Positions 7,126 to 13,841 of a DNA stretch of 19,215 nucleotides are shown here, piece after piece. The first letter of the stretch is position 1, and each line of letters starts with the position of its first letter. The translations under genes were made by a program, and so were the position numbers. The DNA lies in assembly GCA_900548085.1 (NCBI GenBank), contig URJF01000014.1, positions 1 to 19,215 on the forward strand, read 5' to 3'. Under the pieces are notes generated by a model. That model was given only the letters and a program-made list of their open reading frames with translations, searched no databases and had not been told where the DNA came from. Source of the stretch: an uncultured Oscillospiraceae bacterium. Its GTDB lineage: Bacteria; Bacillota; Clostridia; Oscillospirales; Acutalibacteraceae.

Positions 7126-7605
7126 TCACCTGAACATCACAATAACATAAGAGGTTCCCAACTGATTAAAATTTTTGAACTCATAATTGCTGATAGGCTG
7201 TGTGCTGTCAGTCACAGTAACCGACTTTCCGCCGGCAAATGTCAAGCCCAAAGTTGAGCCTGCCTCGCTGAAAATGCCAAAATAATTATAATGTGCCTTG
7301 TTGTCAAAATCCGTTACACCCACTAAATTTGTTGACGGAAAAATTATACCCCACACCGGTGAAAAACTGCATTTTAGCTCAATTTTTCGACTGGTGGCTC
7401 CGTTGCCCGAATAGCTTTGGATATAATACGGATTGTTCCAGCTGTCTTTTTGGGCAGAAGTAACATGGATGCTGATATCGTCCAAATGATTGCCCAACGT
7501 TTTGTCAAGCCGTGCATTATCAGCATTAAAATCCTCCATCTTAGGCACATCTGTGCCCACCCATTCGTTTAGTCCTATTCTGTTAGTCTTGTTTGAACTG
7601 CTCAT
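7126..7605 (-). CDS. Phage tail fibre/tail collar protein
   Basis: A 160-aa protein, the last gene of the phage operon. The N-terminal part (NRIGLNEWVGTDVPKMEDF, then NADNARLD and a HVTSAQKDSW motif) is the typical start of Firmicutes tail fibres, which attaches them to the XkdU-like end of the baseplate. The rest is Gly/Ser/Thr-rich beta structure ending at a compact C-terminus (SYVIVMFR). The fibre is short, and no long receptor-binding repeats or chaperone gene follow. The ATG at 7605 overlaps the preceding stop by one base (TGATG) and has GGAGG 7 nt upstream. A TTG 63 nt further upstream in frame was not used because it lacks such a site. Confidence 0.82.
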   Translation of the reverse strand: MSSSNKTNRIGLNEWVGTDVPKMEDFNADNARLDKTLGNHLDDISIHVTSAQKDSWNNPYYIQSYSGNGATSRKIELKCSFSPVWGIIFPSTNLVGVTDFDNKAHYNYFGIFSEAGSTLGLTFAGGKSVTVTDSTQPISNYEFKNFNQLGTSYVIVMFR

Positions 7606-8054
7606 CAATCTACCTCCATTGTATCTGTCATACTCCACATTAAGCCTATGTGATCGCACATTTTCCAATTACGGCCCGCATCTTCTATTTTGTTCCAGCT
7701 CATACCTGTGCCGGAACAAACCGCTGTGGCAAACGGATAACCCCATCTGTGCCAAAATTCAGAAAAAGCGGTGTAATCAACGCCCTTAAAGAGTACATTC
7801 TTTTTGCCTATGGTATAACTTTTACAAACAGATTTTGCCCGTTTATCAAAATTATCCATAGTATATTTTTCCTTAGGCATAAGGCTGTCCGACCATAAGT
7901 CAAAAATTCTTTTTCTCGATGCATCTATTGTGTTTTTAATCAGGTCTATACCAGCTGCATAAGCGACAATCTCTGCCTTGTCATAACTTCCGGACTCTGT
8001 ATCTATGCCTAATTCGGCAAACAAAAGATTAAGTCTGCTTAGGGTATTACTCAT
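7605..8054 (-). CDS. XkdU-like (tail protein I/DUF2313-type) baseplate protein
   Basis: A 149-aa protein located between baseplate J and the tail fibre, the position of XkdU/gpI proteins that link the baseplate wedge to fibres. The sequence (LLFAELGIDTESGSYDKAEI, RKRIFDLWSDSLMPK, a Trp/Tyr-rich C-terminus) fits a small mixed protein of this class, but no signature motif is clear, so the role rests mainly on position. Start ATG at 8054 is chosen because GAGGTG lies about 8 nt upstream and the gene then overlaps the J stop by 8 nt. The open frame extends further upstream but only inside the J gene. Confidence 0.68.
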   Translation of the reverse strand: MSNTLSRLNLLFAELGIDTESGSYDKAEIVAYAAGIDLIKNTIDASRKRIFDLWSDSLMPKEKYTMDNFDKRAKSVCKSYTIGKKNVLFKGVDYTAFSEFWHRWGYPFATAVCSGTGMSWNKIEDAGRNWKMCDHIGLMWSMTDTMEVD

Positions 8055-9084
8055 ATCTGTACACCTCACAAGATGAAAGTGAGCCGTAATGCTTTTTGTC
8101 AACGGCAATAAATCCGCCTGCCTGCTGTGGTGATGTAATCTTGCAGTAGCAAATATCCGACAGCGCATATTCGATATACTCCAAATCTACCGACTGCCCT
8201 ATTCTCAGACCGGTACATATATCTTCTACACGTCTTTTTATAGAATCATCACCGGCATCTCCGCTTATGATTTCCACAACAATGGAAAAATCGAGGCTGT
8301 CGGCTGAATAAATATTTACTTTTTCGCCTAACAAATCAAATATAAGAGTCGTACTCTTTACTGCATCGATTTGCTCACTGCTCAGTTCCCCATTGTCCAC
8401 ACGGACTCTGATTTCAACGCAATCGGCAGACGGAGCAAAAATTCTGCAGTCCCTTGCATCTGTGTTTTCTATAACCATAGATTCGAGATATTCTCTGCTT
8501 ATGCCGTCGGAGAGCTTAAAAGCATCGAGTATTCTGCTCCTGAGCATCTCATCGCTTTCTTCATCGGAGCCTCCTAAAAAATAAGAAGAATTAGTCACAG
8601 TCTCCACACCCGTTGGCGGATTGACCATTTGGCTTATCTCGCCGGGGGAACAATTATATCTGTCGCCGACGGCTAACGCCTCTGCCTTAACTATAGCCTC
8701 TGTTTGTCCCGCAGATATAATCCCTTTTTCTATAGTTACAAACTGAATGTACGGTCGGTTCTCGGCAGCACAAATCGTACCGAGTGGAATTACTGTTTCG
8801 GTATCGGACGCTTCGCTGATACCGAACACCAGCTTACCTGTAGCCTTTGATGCGCTCTTTCGGTGTATATCTCTCAGAGCGGCGTGTCGGTCCAAGTATT
8901 TGCCTGCAGCCGTCTGCGGAAACGCCTGCTTGAGCACATATTCATTAGCGCAGCACAAAGAGTACAGCTCGGATGCCACTGCTGCAAGTCGCATTTCTGT
9001 TCGCTCCTGTGAGCCGCTGTCTCTGCCACATTCGGCAAAATACGCTTTTTTCATTTCATTCAATATATCATCATAGGTTGTCAT
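8047..9084 (-). CDS. Baseplate J/gp47-like wedge protein (XkdT-like)
   Basis: A 345-aa baseplate J family protein, the wedge subunit that forms the ring around the tail tube end in contractile phages. Family features are visible: the N-terminal AAVASELYSLCCANEYVLKQ helix, the AAGKYLDRHAALRDIHRK segment at about 60-79, a central beta region with IPLGTICAA and VGDRYNCSPGEI, and GGSDEESDEMLRSRIL at about 169-184. Length is near the family norm (about 350 aa). It overlaps both neighbours, so it is translationally coupled. The gene appears intact although the surrounding phage lacks a tail tube and sheath. Confidence 0.92.
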   Translation of the reverse strand: MTTYDDILNEMKKAYFAECGRDSGSQERTEMRLAAVASELYSLCCANEYVLKQAFPQTAAGKYLDRHAALRDIHRKSASKATGKLVFGISEASDTETVIPLGTICAAENRPYIQFVTIEKGIISAGQTEAIVKAEALAVGDRYNCSPGEISQMVNPPTGVETVTNSSYFLGGSDEESDEMLRSRILDAFKLSDGISREYLESMVIENTDARDCRIFAPSADCVEIRVRVDNGELSSEQIDAVKSTTLIFDLLGEKVNIYSADSLDFSIVVEIISGDAGDDSIKRRVEDICTGLRIGQSVDLEYIEYALSDICYCKITSPQQAGGFIAVDKKHYGSLSSCEVYRYE

Positions 9085-9376
9085 ATTTCACTGTCACCTG
9101 CCTCTCGGTTCCGTTTATACTCAAAAAATATGTCACCTCATTTTTGTTTACGACAGCGTTTTTCAAATATACACCGTCAGCATCATCGAGGGCCTGTCTG
9201 CCATACGCCATTGCCCACTCTCTCGGTGGAATACATGACGGCAAAAACGCTGTACCGAAATTTTTATTTGGATAAAATCTGCCCCGTCTTGCAGTCAGCC
9301 TCATAACAGCATCCGCTGCCATCTCGCCGACAGCATCATCAGGGACTGTCGTCTCTTTTGCTGCAAAACCTATCAT
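9071..9376 (-). CDS. gp25/DUF2634-like baseplate wedge protein (XkdS-like)
   Basis: A 101-aa protein. The GRFYPNKNFGTAF motif in the first half, ARQALDDADGVYL-like helix and strands TYFLSINGTERQVTVKY at the end are the pattern of small gp25/XkdS-type wedge proteins that sit just before baseplate J. The ATG overlaps the stop of the spike gene by 4 nt (ATGA), and the 3' end overlaps baseplate J by 14 nt. GGAG lies about 10 nt upstream of the ATG. Confidence 0.82.
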   Translation of the reverse strand: MIGFAAKETTVPDDAVGEMAADAVMRLTARRGRFYPNKNFGTAFLPSCIPPREWAMAYGRQALDDADGVYLKNAVVNKNEVTYFLSINGTERQVTVKYDNL

Positions 9377-9725
9377 TTTTTCATCACTCCGTTTTTATCA
9401 ATAACTAATGAATTTATTTCTACCGAACCGTCATTACGCAAAATAAGGGTTGCGCCTCCCTTGCTTTTCAGTCGTATCTCTCCGCTGTCTAAGTGCTGAA
9501 CCTCCGACCTTACTCCTGCTACAGCCTGTCCGTCTGAAGACTGAATGATAAATACCTCCTGTCCACCGGCGGCCTGGCGCTGTATCCGTAGGGCTGGCAC
9601 AATCCTATATTACGCTCACTCACTGTAGAGCCGGTTTCTATTCTCTCCGGTGAAGAAATAGTCACCCTGCCCTTTTGAGTCCCGATGTCCTTTTCCTGTC
9701 TTTGTACCTTTCTACTCAGCCACAT
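9373..9725 (-). pseudogene. Baseplate spike/gpV-like protein, interrupted by a -1 frameshift
   Basis: Two overlapping frames together make one protein of about 117 aa. The first starts at ATG 9725 with a strong GGAGGAG site 8 nt upstream and reads through SERNIGLCQPYGYSARPP. It then turns into an unrelated tail and stops at 9519. The second frame, -1 relative to the first, continues with GGQEVFIIQSSDGQAVAGV and a repetitive beta stretch (GEIRLKSKGGATLILRNDG) to the stop at 9373. Joined after RPP, this gives the usual PYGYSxxPPxGxEVxxIQ core of phage baseplate V/spike proteins. The shift lies near 9566-9572 in a CCGCCGGTGG context, as if one G was lost from a G run. No classical slippery heptamer is seen. 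The internal GTG at 9600 has only a poor RBS, so two separate genes are unlikely. Confidence 0.7.
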
Positions 9726-10668
9726 AGGTTATCTCCTCCAAATCAGTCTTTTTTCTTAAAACGATTTTTGTTTCGGTTCCGCTGTCATTCATAGAATATC
9801 GGAGAGATGACACTACACAGTCATCTGTACTTCCGAAAAAGCTGTCATCAATCTCAACCAAATCGTACAAGTCTCCGTTCCAGTTGCCGTTCACTCTGAT
9901 TTCGTATGTGAAATAATCTGCCGCAGATTTTTTCAAGATATTTTTCAGTGCATGCTGACGGCGGTAAAGTGACATAGAGGAAATGTTCTGCTTTTTGGAG
10001 GTTAATATCTTTTTATTTTCAAAATACTTACTTTTGAAATGATAGGTATAGTCCTCCGACTCGTCTGTTTTGCAGTCAAGCCTACAAATAATTCCGCCTC
10101 GATTTATTATCCTCTTTACAGAAATAATGTCGGCAGAATCGACATTGCGTTTTGTTCCGTCCTCTCTGAGCTTTATATGATTATCGATATCTACGACCAT
10201 ACTCTTTCCTGTCAAATTGTATACAAAATCATTTATTGCGGCATAGCAGCTTTTGCCCTTGTCTACCTGATAATCTGTGTCGCCGACTATCTCAGGTAAA
10301 TCCGACAAAAATCCTAAACCCTTTGCATTAGACAAAAACAAAGCCTCAGCCGTAGGCTTAAAATAAACCTGCGGCTTAGCCTCGTTGTCCAAAAGAACGC
10401 ATGCCGTGGATCTGGCAAAAACAAAACACACTGTTCCCTTTTCGTCCGATGTTTCACGCTGAGTATCAACATAACCGTTAAATACAATAGTGCCGTTATT
10501 TTTTGCTCTCATCATAAACAGCTCCGGCAAAGGTACTTTCGAGATAAAATACAGCCTCAATCCGTGGCAAACTGCATCCTCATCCTTTGACAATTCATAA
10601 GACAAAACATTGCTGATGGCTATCTCCTTTTCCTCTGTGTCATATGCCGAAAATATCAGCCCAGCCAT
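9712..10668 (-). CDS. XkdQ-like baseplate hub protein (late control D-type)
   Basis: A 318-aa protein between the LysM-type protein and the spike gene, the place of XkdQ/gp27-like hub proteins. Its N-terminal half is strand-rich (LRLYFISKVPLPELFMM, GTIVFNGYVDTQ), and the middle carries the segment SCYAAINDFVYNLTGKSMVV followed by a short HIKLREDG. The C-terminus has the repeated strand pattern NGDLYDLVEID and TKIVLRKKTDLEE. The ATG at 10668 has GGAGGG 9 nt upstream and overlaps the preceding gene by 13 nt. In a full phage the hub closes the tail tube and holds the spike; no tube gene is present here. Confidence 0.75.
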   Translation of the reverse strand: MAGLIFSAYDTEEKEIAISNVLSYELSKDEDAVCHGLRLYFISKVPLPELFMMRAKNNGTIVFNGYVDTQRETSDEKGTVCFVFARSTACVLLDNEAKPQVYFKPTAEALFLSNAKGLGFLSDLPEIVGDTDYQVDKGKSCYAAINDFVYNLTGKSMVVDIDNHIKLREDGTKRNVDSADIISVKRIINRGGIICRLDCKTDESEDYTYHFKSKYFENKKILTSKKQNISSMSLYRRQHALKNILKKSAADYFTYEIRVNGNWNGDLYDLVEIDDSFFGSTDDCVVSSLRYSMNDSGTETKIVLRKKTDLEEITYVAE

Positions 10669-11171
10669 ATTTTGTCACCCTCCTCAACAGAAAACAAATC
10701 CTCATAATCATTGTTCAAAAACAAGCCCTCAATATCCGAACTGCACCTGTGAGCAATGTCATACATATTCTCATCCTTCAGAGCGTAGGTAAAATCAATC
10801 GGCTTTTGATTTTTCTTATTATTAGTATCCTGAATGAACTCAAACACATATTCCACCTTTTTCCCTGCCGCACAATACGAAACATCGAGACTGCTGAAAA
10901 TCGCTTTTGCACTGAATGACGGAGGGATAAAAAGATATGCGCTGTCGGGAGAATCAAAAATCCTCATCAGCTCCCCTGCTTTTTCAAATGCGTCAGCACC
11001 GTAAAAGGCTCCCATTCCGCTGATAACAGCAGGCATCGACGATATTTCGCTGACCTTAGAAATTCCAAAGGGAACCGTCTTTTTTGATATTCCTTTTTTC
11101 TTATTTATTTTCAGTTCTGTAGGATTTGCGTCGAACACAAAACCCTTGTAGCTCATTTTTATACTTTGCAT
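10656..11171 (-). CDS. XkdP-like baseplate protein with degenerate LysM domain
   Basis: A 171-aa protein. The N-terminal 115 residues follow the XkdP/gp53-type pattern (FVFDANPTELKINKKKG, KKTVPFGISKV, VISGMGAFYGADAFEK, VEYVFEFIQDTN). The C-terminal 45 residues (YALKDENMYDIAHRCSSDIE ... EEGDKIWL) resemble a LysM module. Such proteins normally follow directly after the tape-measure gene and connect tape measure, tube and hub. Here the preceding DNA holds only a 27-codon ORF and a hairpin. GGGAG about 9 nt upstream supports the ATG at 11171. Confidence 0.78.
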   Translation of the reverse strand: MQSIKMSYKGFVFDANPTELKINKKKGISKKTVPFGISKVSEISSMPAVISGMGAFYGADAFEKAGELMRIFDSPDSAYLFIPPSFSAKAIFSSLDVSYCAAGKKVEYVFEFIQDTNNKKNQKPIDFTYALKDENMYDIAHRCSSDIEGLFLNNDYEDLFSVEEGDKIWLG

Positions 11172-11185
11172 ATTTATGCTCCCTT

Positions 11186-11223
11186 CTGCCCACAGATTAT
11201 CGGCTCGCCTTTACTGTGGGCAG
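11186..11223. repeat. Perfect 10-bp inverted repeat in the leader of the XkdP-like gene
   Basis: Arms CTGCCCACAG (11186-11195) and CTGTGGGCAG (11214-11223) are perfectly complementary and enclose 18 nt. The repeat lies between the 27-codon ORF and the RBS of the XkdP-like gene, in the only real gap (about 70 nt) within the phage operon. It has no T-run on the minus strand, so it does not look like a terminator. It may be an mRNA structure affecting translation or processing, or part of the deletion scar. Confidence 0.7.
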
Positions 11224-11241
11224 ATAAAGAGCGGATCCGTT

Positions 11242-11325
11242 TTAGTCACCGTCATAGCGACGGGAGTCGAGCATTATACAATCGCTTATGTATTCTGCCG
11301 CCTCGTAGTCATCATACTGTTCCAT
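11242..11325 (-). CDS. Tiny ORF (27 codons) at the tail-module deletion junction
   Basis: An ATG at 11325 opens 27 codons to a TAA at 11242. The peptide is acidic and helical (EQYDDYEAAEYISD ... LDSRRYDGD). GGAG lies 9 nt upstream of the ATG, and the ORF overlaps the preceding phage gene by 14 nt in another frame, the same coupling style as all other genes of the operon; two further in-frame ATGs lie just upstream (11334, 11331). It occupies the slot where sheath, tube, chaperone and tape-measure genes are expected. It may be the joined start of one deleted gene and end of another, or a true small gene. I do not recognise it. Confidence 0.45.
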   Translation of the reverse strand: MEQYDDYEAAEYISDCIMLDSRRYDGD

Positions 11326-11728
11326 CGTCATCATCTCCAAATACAAAGTCCGAATAAAAAGTCAAAGTGCACTTTCTGCTGTAGCACCTGACAGTGTCAT
11401 CCTTTTCGGTATCGCCGATATAAATTGAACTCACATCATTGTCTACCGCAGCAGCCAAAAAGTCAGATGCCAGTGTCAGTGCAACCGGACTACCCATATC
11501 CTGTGGTGCGAACATCACTGCATCAATACTGTACTTGCCAAAAAACACATTGTCGCCTATAGCTTCGTTTTTTATATTCATACTGCCCGGCGATAAAACA
11601 ATAACGCATTTGTTCAGGCAAGTAGGCTTTGGAGCATAGGGATAGGCCTTAATTATACCGACGCCTGTCAGCTTTTCGGAGGCTCGCAGTCGAGTTATCA
11701 GTCTGTCGATTTCTTTATCCAAATACAT
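11312..11728 (-). CDS. Phage tail-completion/tail terminator-like protein
   Basis: A 138-aa protein, third after the capsid gene, the position of tail completion proteins (YqbJ/XkdJ-region equivalents) that cap the head-proximal end of the tail tube. An N-terminal helix (KEIDRLITRLRASEKL) is followed by alternating strands, including NKCVIVLSPGSMNIKN and CTLTFYSDFVFG, and an acidic end (DDDDGTV). Function is inferred from position and fold-like pattern, not from a motif. GGAGG about 7 nt upstream supports the ATG. It is the last gene before the missing tail module. Confidence 0.62.
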   Translation of the reverse strand: MYLDKEIDRLITRLRASEKLTGVGIIKAYPYAPKPTCLNKCVIVLSPGSMNIKNEAIGDNVFFGKYSIDAVMFAPQDMGSPVALTLASDFLAAAVDNDVSSIYIGDTEKDDTVRCYSRKCTLTFYSDFVFGDDDDGTV

Positions 11729-12080
11729 TGCTGTCCTCCTCGTACACCTGTTTCAAAACGCCGGCATAATATTGGGTAGTATCACCTACAGCAACTCTTT
11801 CGGCACGGACAAAATAATATCTGATGCCATCAAAGGTAAGCATATCATCTCTCTTAAGGTGGGTAATATCCAGCTCTGCCGGGCCATAATACAGATAATA
11901 GTCGGTATACGCCATACCGAGCTGTGACGACACAGGCTCAAATTTTGATTTCAGCCTGCGCCAAACTTGCTGGATTATGGCATAGCCCTTATCTTTTTTG
12001 CCGTCGCTGTAGTCGATTTCAAAGCTCCTGCCGTATTTTTCAAAACAACCACTGCAAATTTTACTTTTATCAAAGCTCAT
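11715..12080 (-). CDS. Phage head-closure/stopper-like connector protein
   Basis: A 121-aa protein in the connector block. It begins CSGCFEKYGRSFEI, and has a central SQLGMAYTDYYLYYGPAELD and a C-terminal DDMLTFDGIRYYFVRAERVA strand pair. This beta pattern matches small head-closure proteins (YqbH-like) that follow the first connector in this phage type. No catalytic motif is expected. The ATG has GAGGGTG upstream; the gene overlaps the next one by 14 nt. The role is inferred mainly from position. Confidence 0.65.
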   Translation of the reverse strand: MSFDKSKICSGCFEKYGRSFEIDYSDGKKDKGYAIIQQVWRRLKSKFEPVSSQLGMAYTDYYLYYGPAELDITHLKRDDMLTFDGIRYYFVRAERVAVGDTTQYYAGVLKQVYEEDSNVFG

Positions 12081-12090
12081 AATTCACCCT

Positions 12091-12441
12091 CTAAACATCC
12101 AAAAAGGCAAAGCAGTTGTCACCGATAATATCAGAAACATCACACCTTGCGGACTCATAAATATCCTTTGCAACGGAGACGCCGCCGCTTTCTGTAACGG
12201 TGACATCTCCTGCAGTAAAGGAAGTGACCGACGACTCGCTGTTTTTTATGAGCGTTATCTCGTAATTTGTTTTTGCCGCAACAAAATACATCAATCTGTT
12301 CTCATCTGCAACTGTATCCAACGACACATTATCGCAGTAGCAATAATAATTCTTTTTCAGTATCGGCAAAAATCTGTCTGTCTCATCATCAAGACTTGAT
12401 ATTGATTTAAGCAAAGACAATGTATCGTCTACGGACATCAT
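12091..12441 (-). CDS. Phage head-tail connector protein (YqbG/gp15-like)
   Basis: A 116-aa protein directly after the major capsid gene. It is mostly helical with ISSLDDETDRFLPILKKNYY at the N-terminus and a DIYESARCDVSDIIGDNCF helix at the end, the general shape of adaptor proteins that dock on the portal. Two ATGs in tandem (12441, 12438) follow a GGAGGTG site. Assignment is by position and length. Confidence 0.65.
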   Translation of the reverse strand: MMSVDDTLSLLKSISSLDDETDRFLPILKKNYYCYCDNVSLDTVADENRLMYFVAAKTNYEITLIKNSESSVTSFTAGDVTVTESGGVSVAKDIYESARCDVSDIIGDNCFAFLDV

Positions 12442-12460
12442 TCGTCATCACCTCCGCAAA

Positions 12461-13456
12461 TTATTGGAGCATCAATGCCGCATCTCTGAAAATAGGCGAA
12501 AAGCCTGCCGTAGCAGTAATCGACGCCCTCTCAAGCTGTCTGTCAATCAGCTTATCAAAATCAGTGACAACATCACCAAACTGCACCATCTCCATAGCGT
12601 AGTTTTTGTCGAGTCCGATAATGCCGATCTCACCGATTTTCTTAGGCACTCTAACCACATCCGCACCCATAGGTGTAATCGGATTTCCGGTACCGTGAAA
12701 TGTTAGGCCTGCTGTAGAATCCTTAAATTCTTCAATATTAAGCAGCTTGCCAATACTATCGGTATCCGCAAGAATAGTTGTCATATTGTACGGAGCAAGC
12801 TCGTTCCAAAGATTAACAATATCCTTATACTGAACTCCCTTGCTCGAATCTGTATATGAGATAGTGTGAATACTGCCCTGAGCGCTCAAAACATTCAAAA
12901 AATCCACAAGCTGACATGCGGAAATATATTCGCCGATTTGTTTCAGCGCTACAGTGAACACATCCAGTTTTTGTGATTTGATAGCCTCGTAGGAAGCTGT
13001 AAGCATTCTGCCTCGCTTATGCAGGGAAGTAAGCGTGTCTTTTGTTTTTATTCTTGTTTCGGGGATAAAAGTGCCCTCGTTGATTGCGCCGATATAGTCG
13101 TTCTCATCAGCCGAAACACTCTCAATAGCACGGTAGTCGAGAGAGTCTATATTGGTCTTGCTTGCAATGAGCTTGTCCACGATATTTGTGTCGTCTATTC
13201 CCTGTCGCACTGCACGGGAAATATATTCCGGAAACAACGCTGCAGAGTCGGATGTAGAAAAGAATTTGGAAACAGTATCGGAATTAGTACCCGACACCTT
13301 AATATCAAATCGCTTAAGCTGTCGCTGATATGCGTCTAATCCTTCCATATTTGTGCCAATATAATTATCCGATGGGTCAATCGCCTCAAGTGCTGCATTA
13401 AAGCCCTTTTGGCAGGTATAAAGTCCCTTGTCAAGTTTCAAATTATCATATGCCAT
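12461..13456 (-). CDS. Phage major capsid protein
   Basis: A 331-aa protein after the protease and decoration genes. It contains the LHKRGRMLTASYEAIKSQKL segment at about 145-164, followed by DVFTVALKQIGEYIS, a pattern typical of the capsid proteins of Firmicutes myoprophages with this gene order, and GTGNPITPMGADVVRVPK near residue 255. The C-terminus (ERASITATAGFSPIFRDAAL) is also as expected. GGAGG lies upstream of the ATG. The reading frame is intact and of ordinary length. Confidence 0.88.
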   Translation of the reverse strand: MAYDNLKLDKGLYTCQKGFNAALEAIDPSDNYIGTNMEGLDAYQRQLKRFDIKVSGTNSDTVSKFFSTSDSAALFPEYISRAVRQGIDDTNIVDKLIASKTNIDSLDYRAIESVSADENDYIGAINEGTFIPETRIKTKDTLTSLHKRGRMLTASYEAIKSQKLDVFTVALKQIGEYISACQLVDFLNVLSAQGSIHTISYTDSSKGVQYKDIVNLWNELAPYNMTTILADTDSIGKLLNIEEFKDSTAGLTFHGTGNPITPMGADVVRVPKKIGEIGIIGLDKNYAMEMVQFGDVVTDFDKLIDRQLERASITATAGFSPIFRDAALMLQ

Positions 13457-13476
13457 TATTCGTTACCTCCTGTGAA

Positions 13477-13830
13477 TTAAAGTAAAAAGCCTACTGTTTT
13501 GTTATCCTCGTCCACCTTGATTACACGACGAAGAACGCCTGTGGCTTTTGATGCCTCAGCTACCTTGACCGCTTTGCCGTCTGTAGAAACGAGATTAACA
13601 AAGCCGTATTTTGGTGCAGTACCCTGATATGTCAGCTCAACATAACCGTCTGTCTGCACGCTGCAATACATATCTCGCACTGCCACACATATGCCCAAGA
13701 AGTCCTCTCCGTCGCCTGCGGCTGACACTCTGCTGTCGTTACCGAAAGTGATGGGGCTTCCCACTTCCTCCTTAGTCATTTCGGTGATTGCTGTGATTAC
13801 CTTTGTGTTATATCCGTTGAATGAAACCAT
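13477..13830 (-). CDS. Phage capsid decoration/stabilising-like protein
   Basis: A 117-aa protein between protease and capsid genes. It is rich in beta strands with Gly turns (GEDFLGICVAVRDMYCSVQT, VELTYQGTAPKYGFVNLV) and ends in a VGFLL strand, consistent with the small head-stabilising or decoration proteins found at this place. GGAGG lies about 8 nt upstream of the ATG. There is no motif that proves the role. Confidence 0.66.
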   Translation of the reverse strand: MVSFNGYNTKVITAITEMTKEEVGSPITFGNDSRVSAAGDGEDFLGICVAVRDMYCSVQTDGYVELTYQGTAPKYGFVNLVSTDGKAVKVAEASKATGVLRRVIKVDEDNKTVGFLL

Positions 13831-13841
13831 TGTATTACCTC

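Noticed and set aside
9373..9600. Separate 75-aa gene starting at GTG 9600, and a separate 68-aa gene at 9519-9725
   Set aside because: The GTG has a poor RBS, and the two frames together rebuild one spike-type domain, so they are treated as one frameshifted gene.
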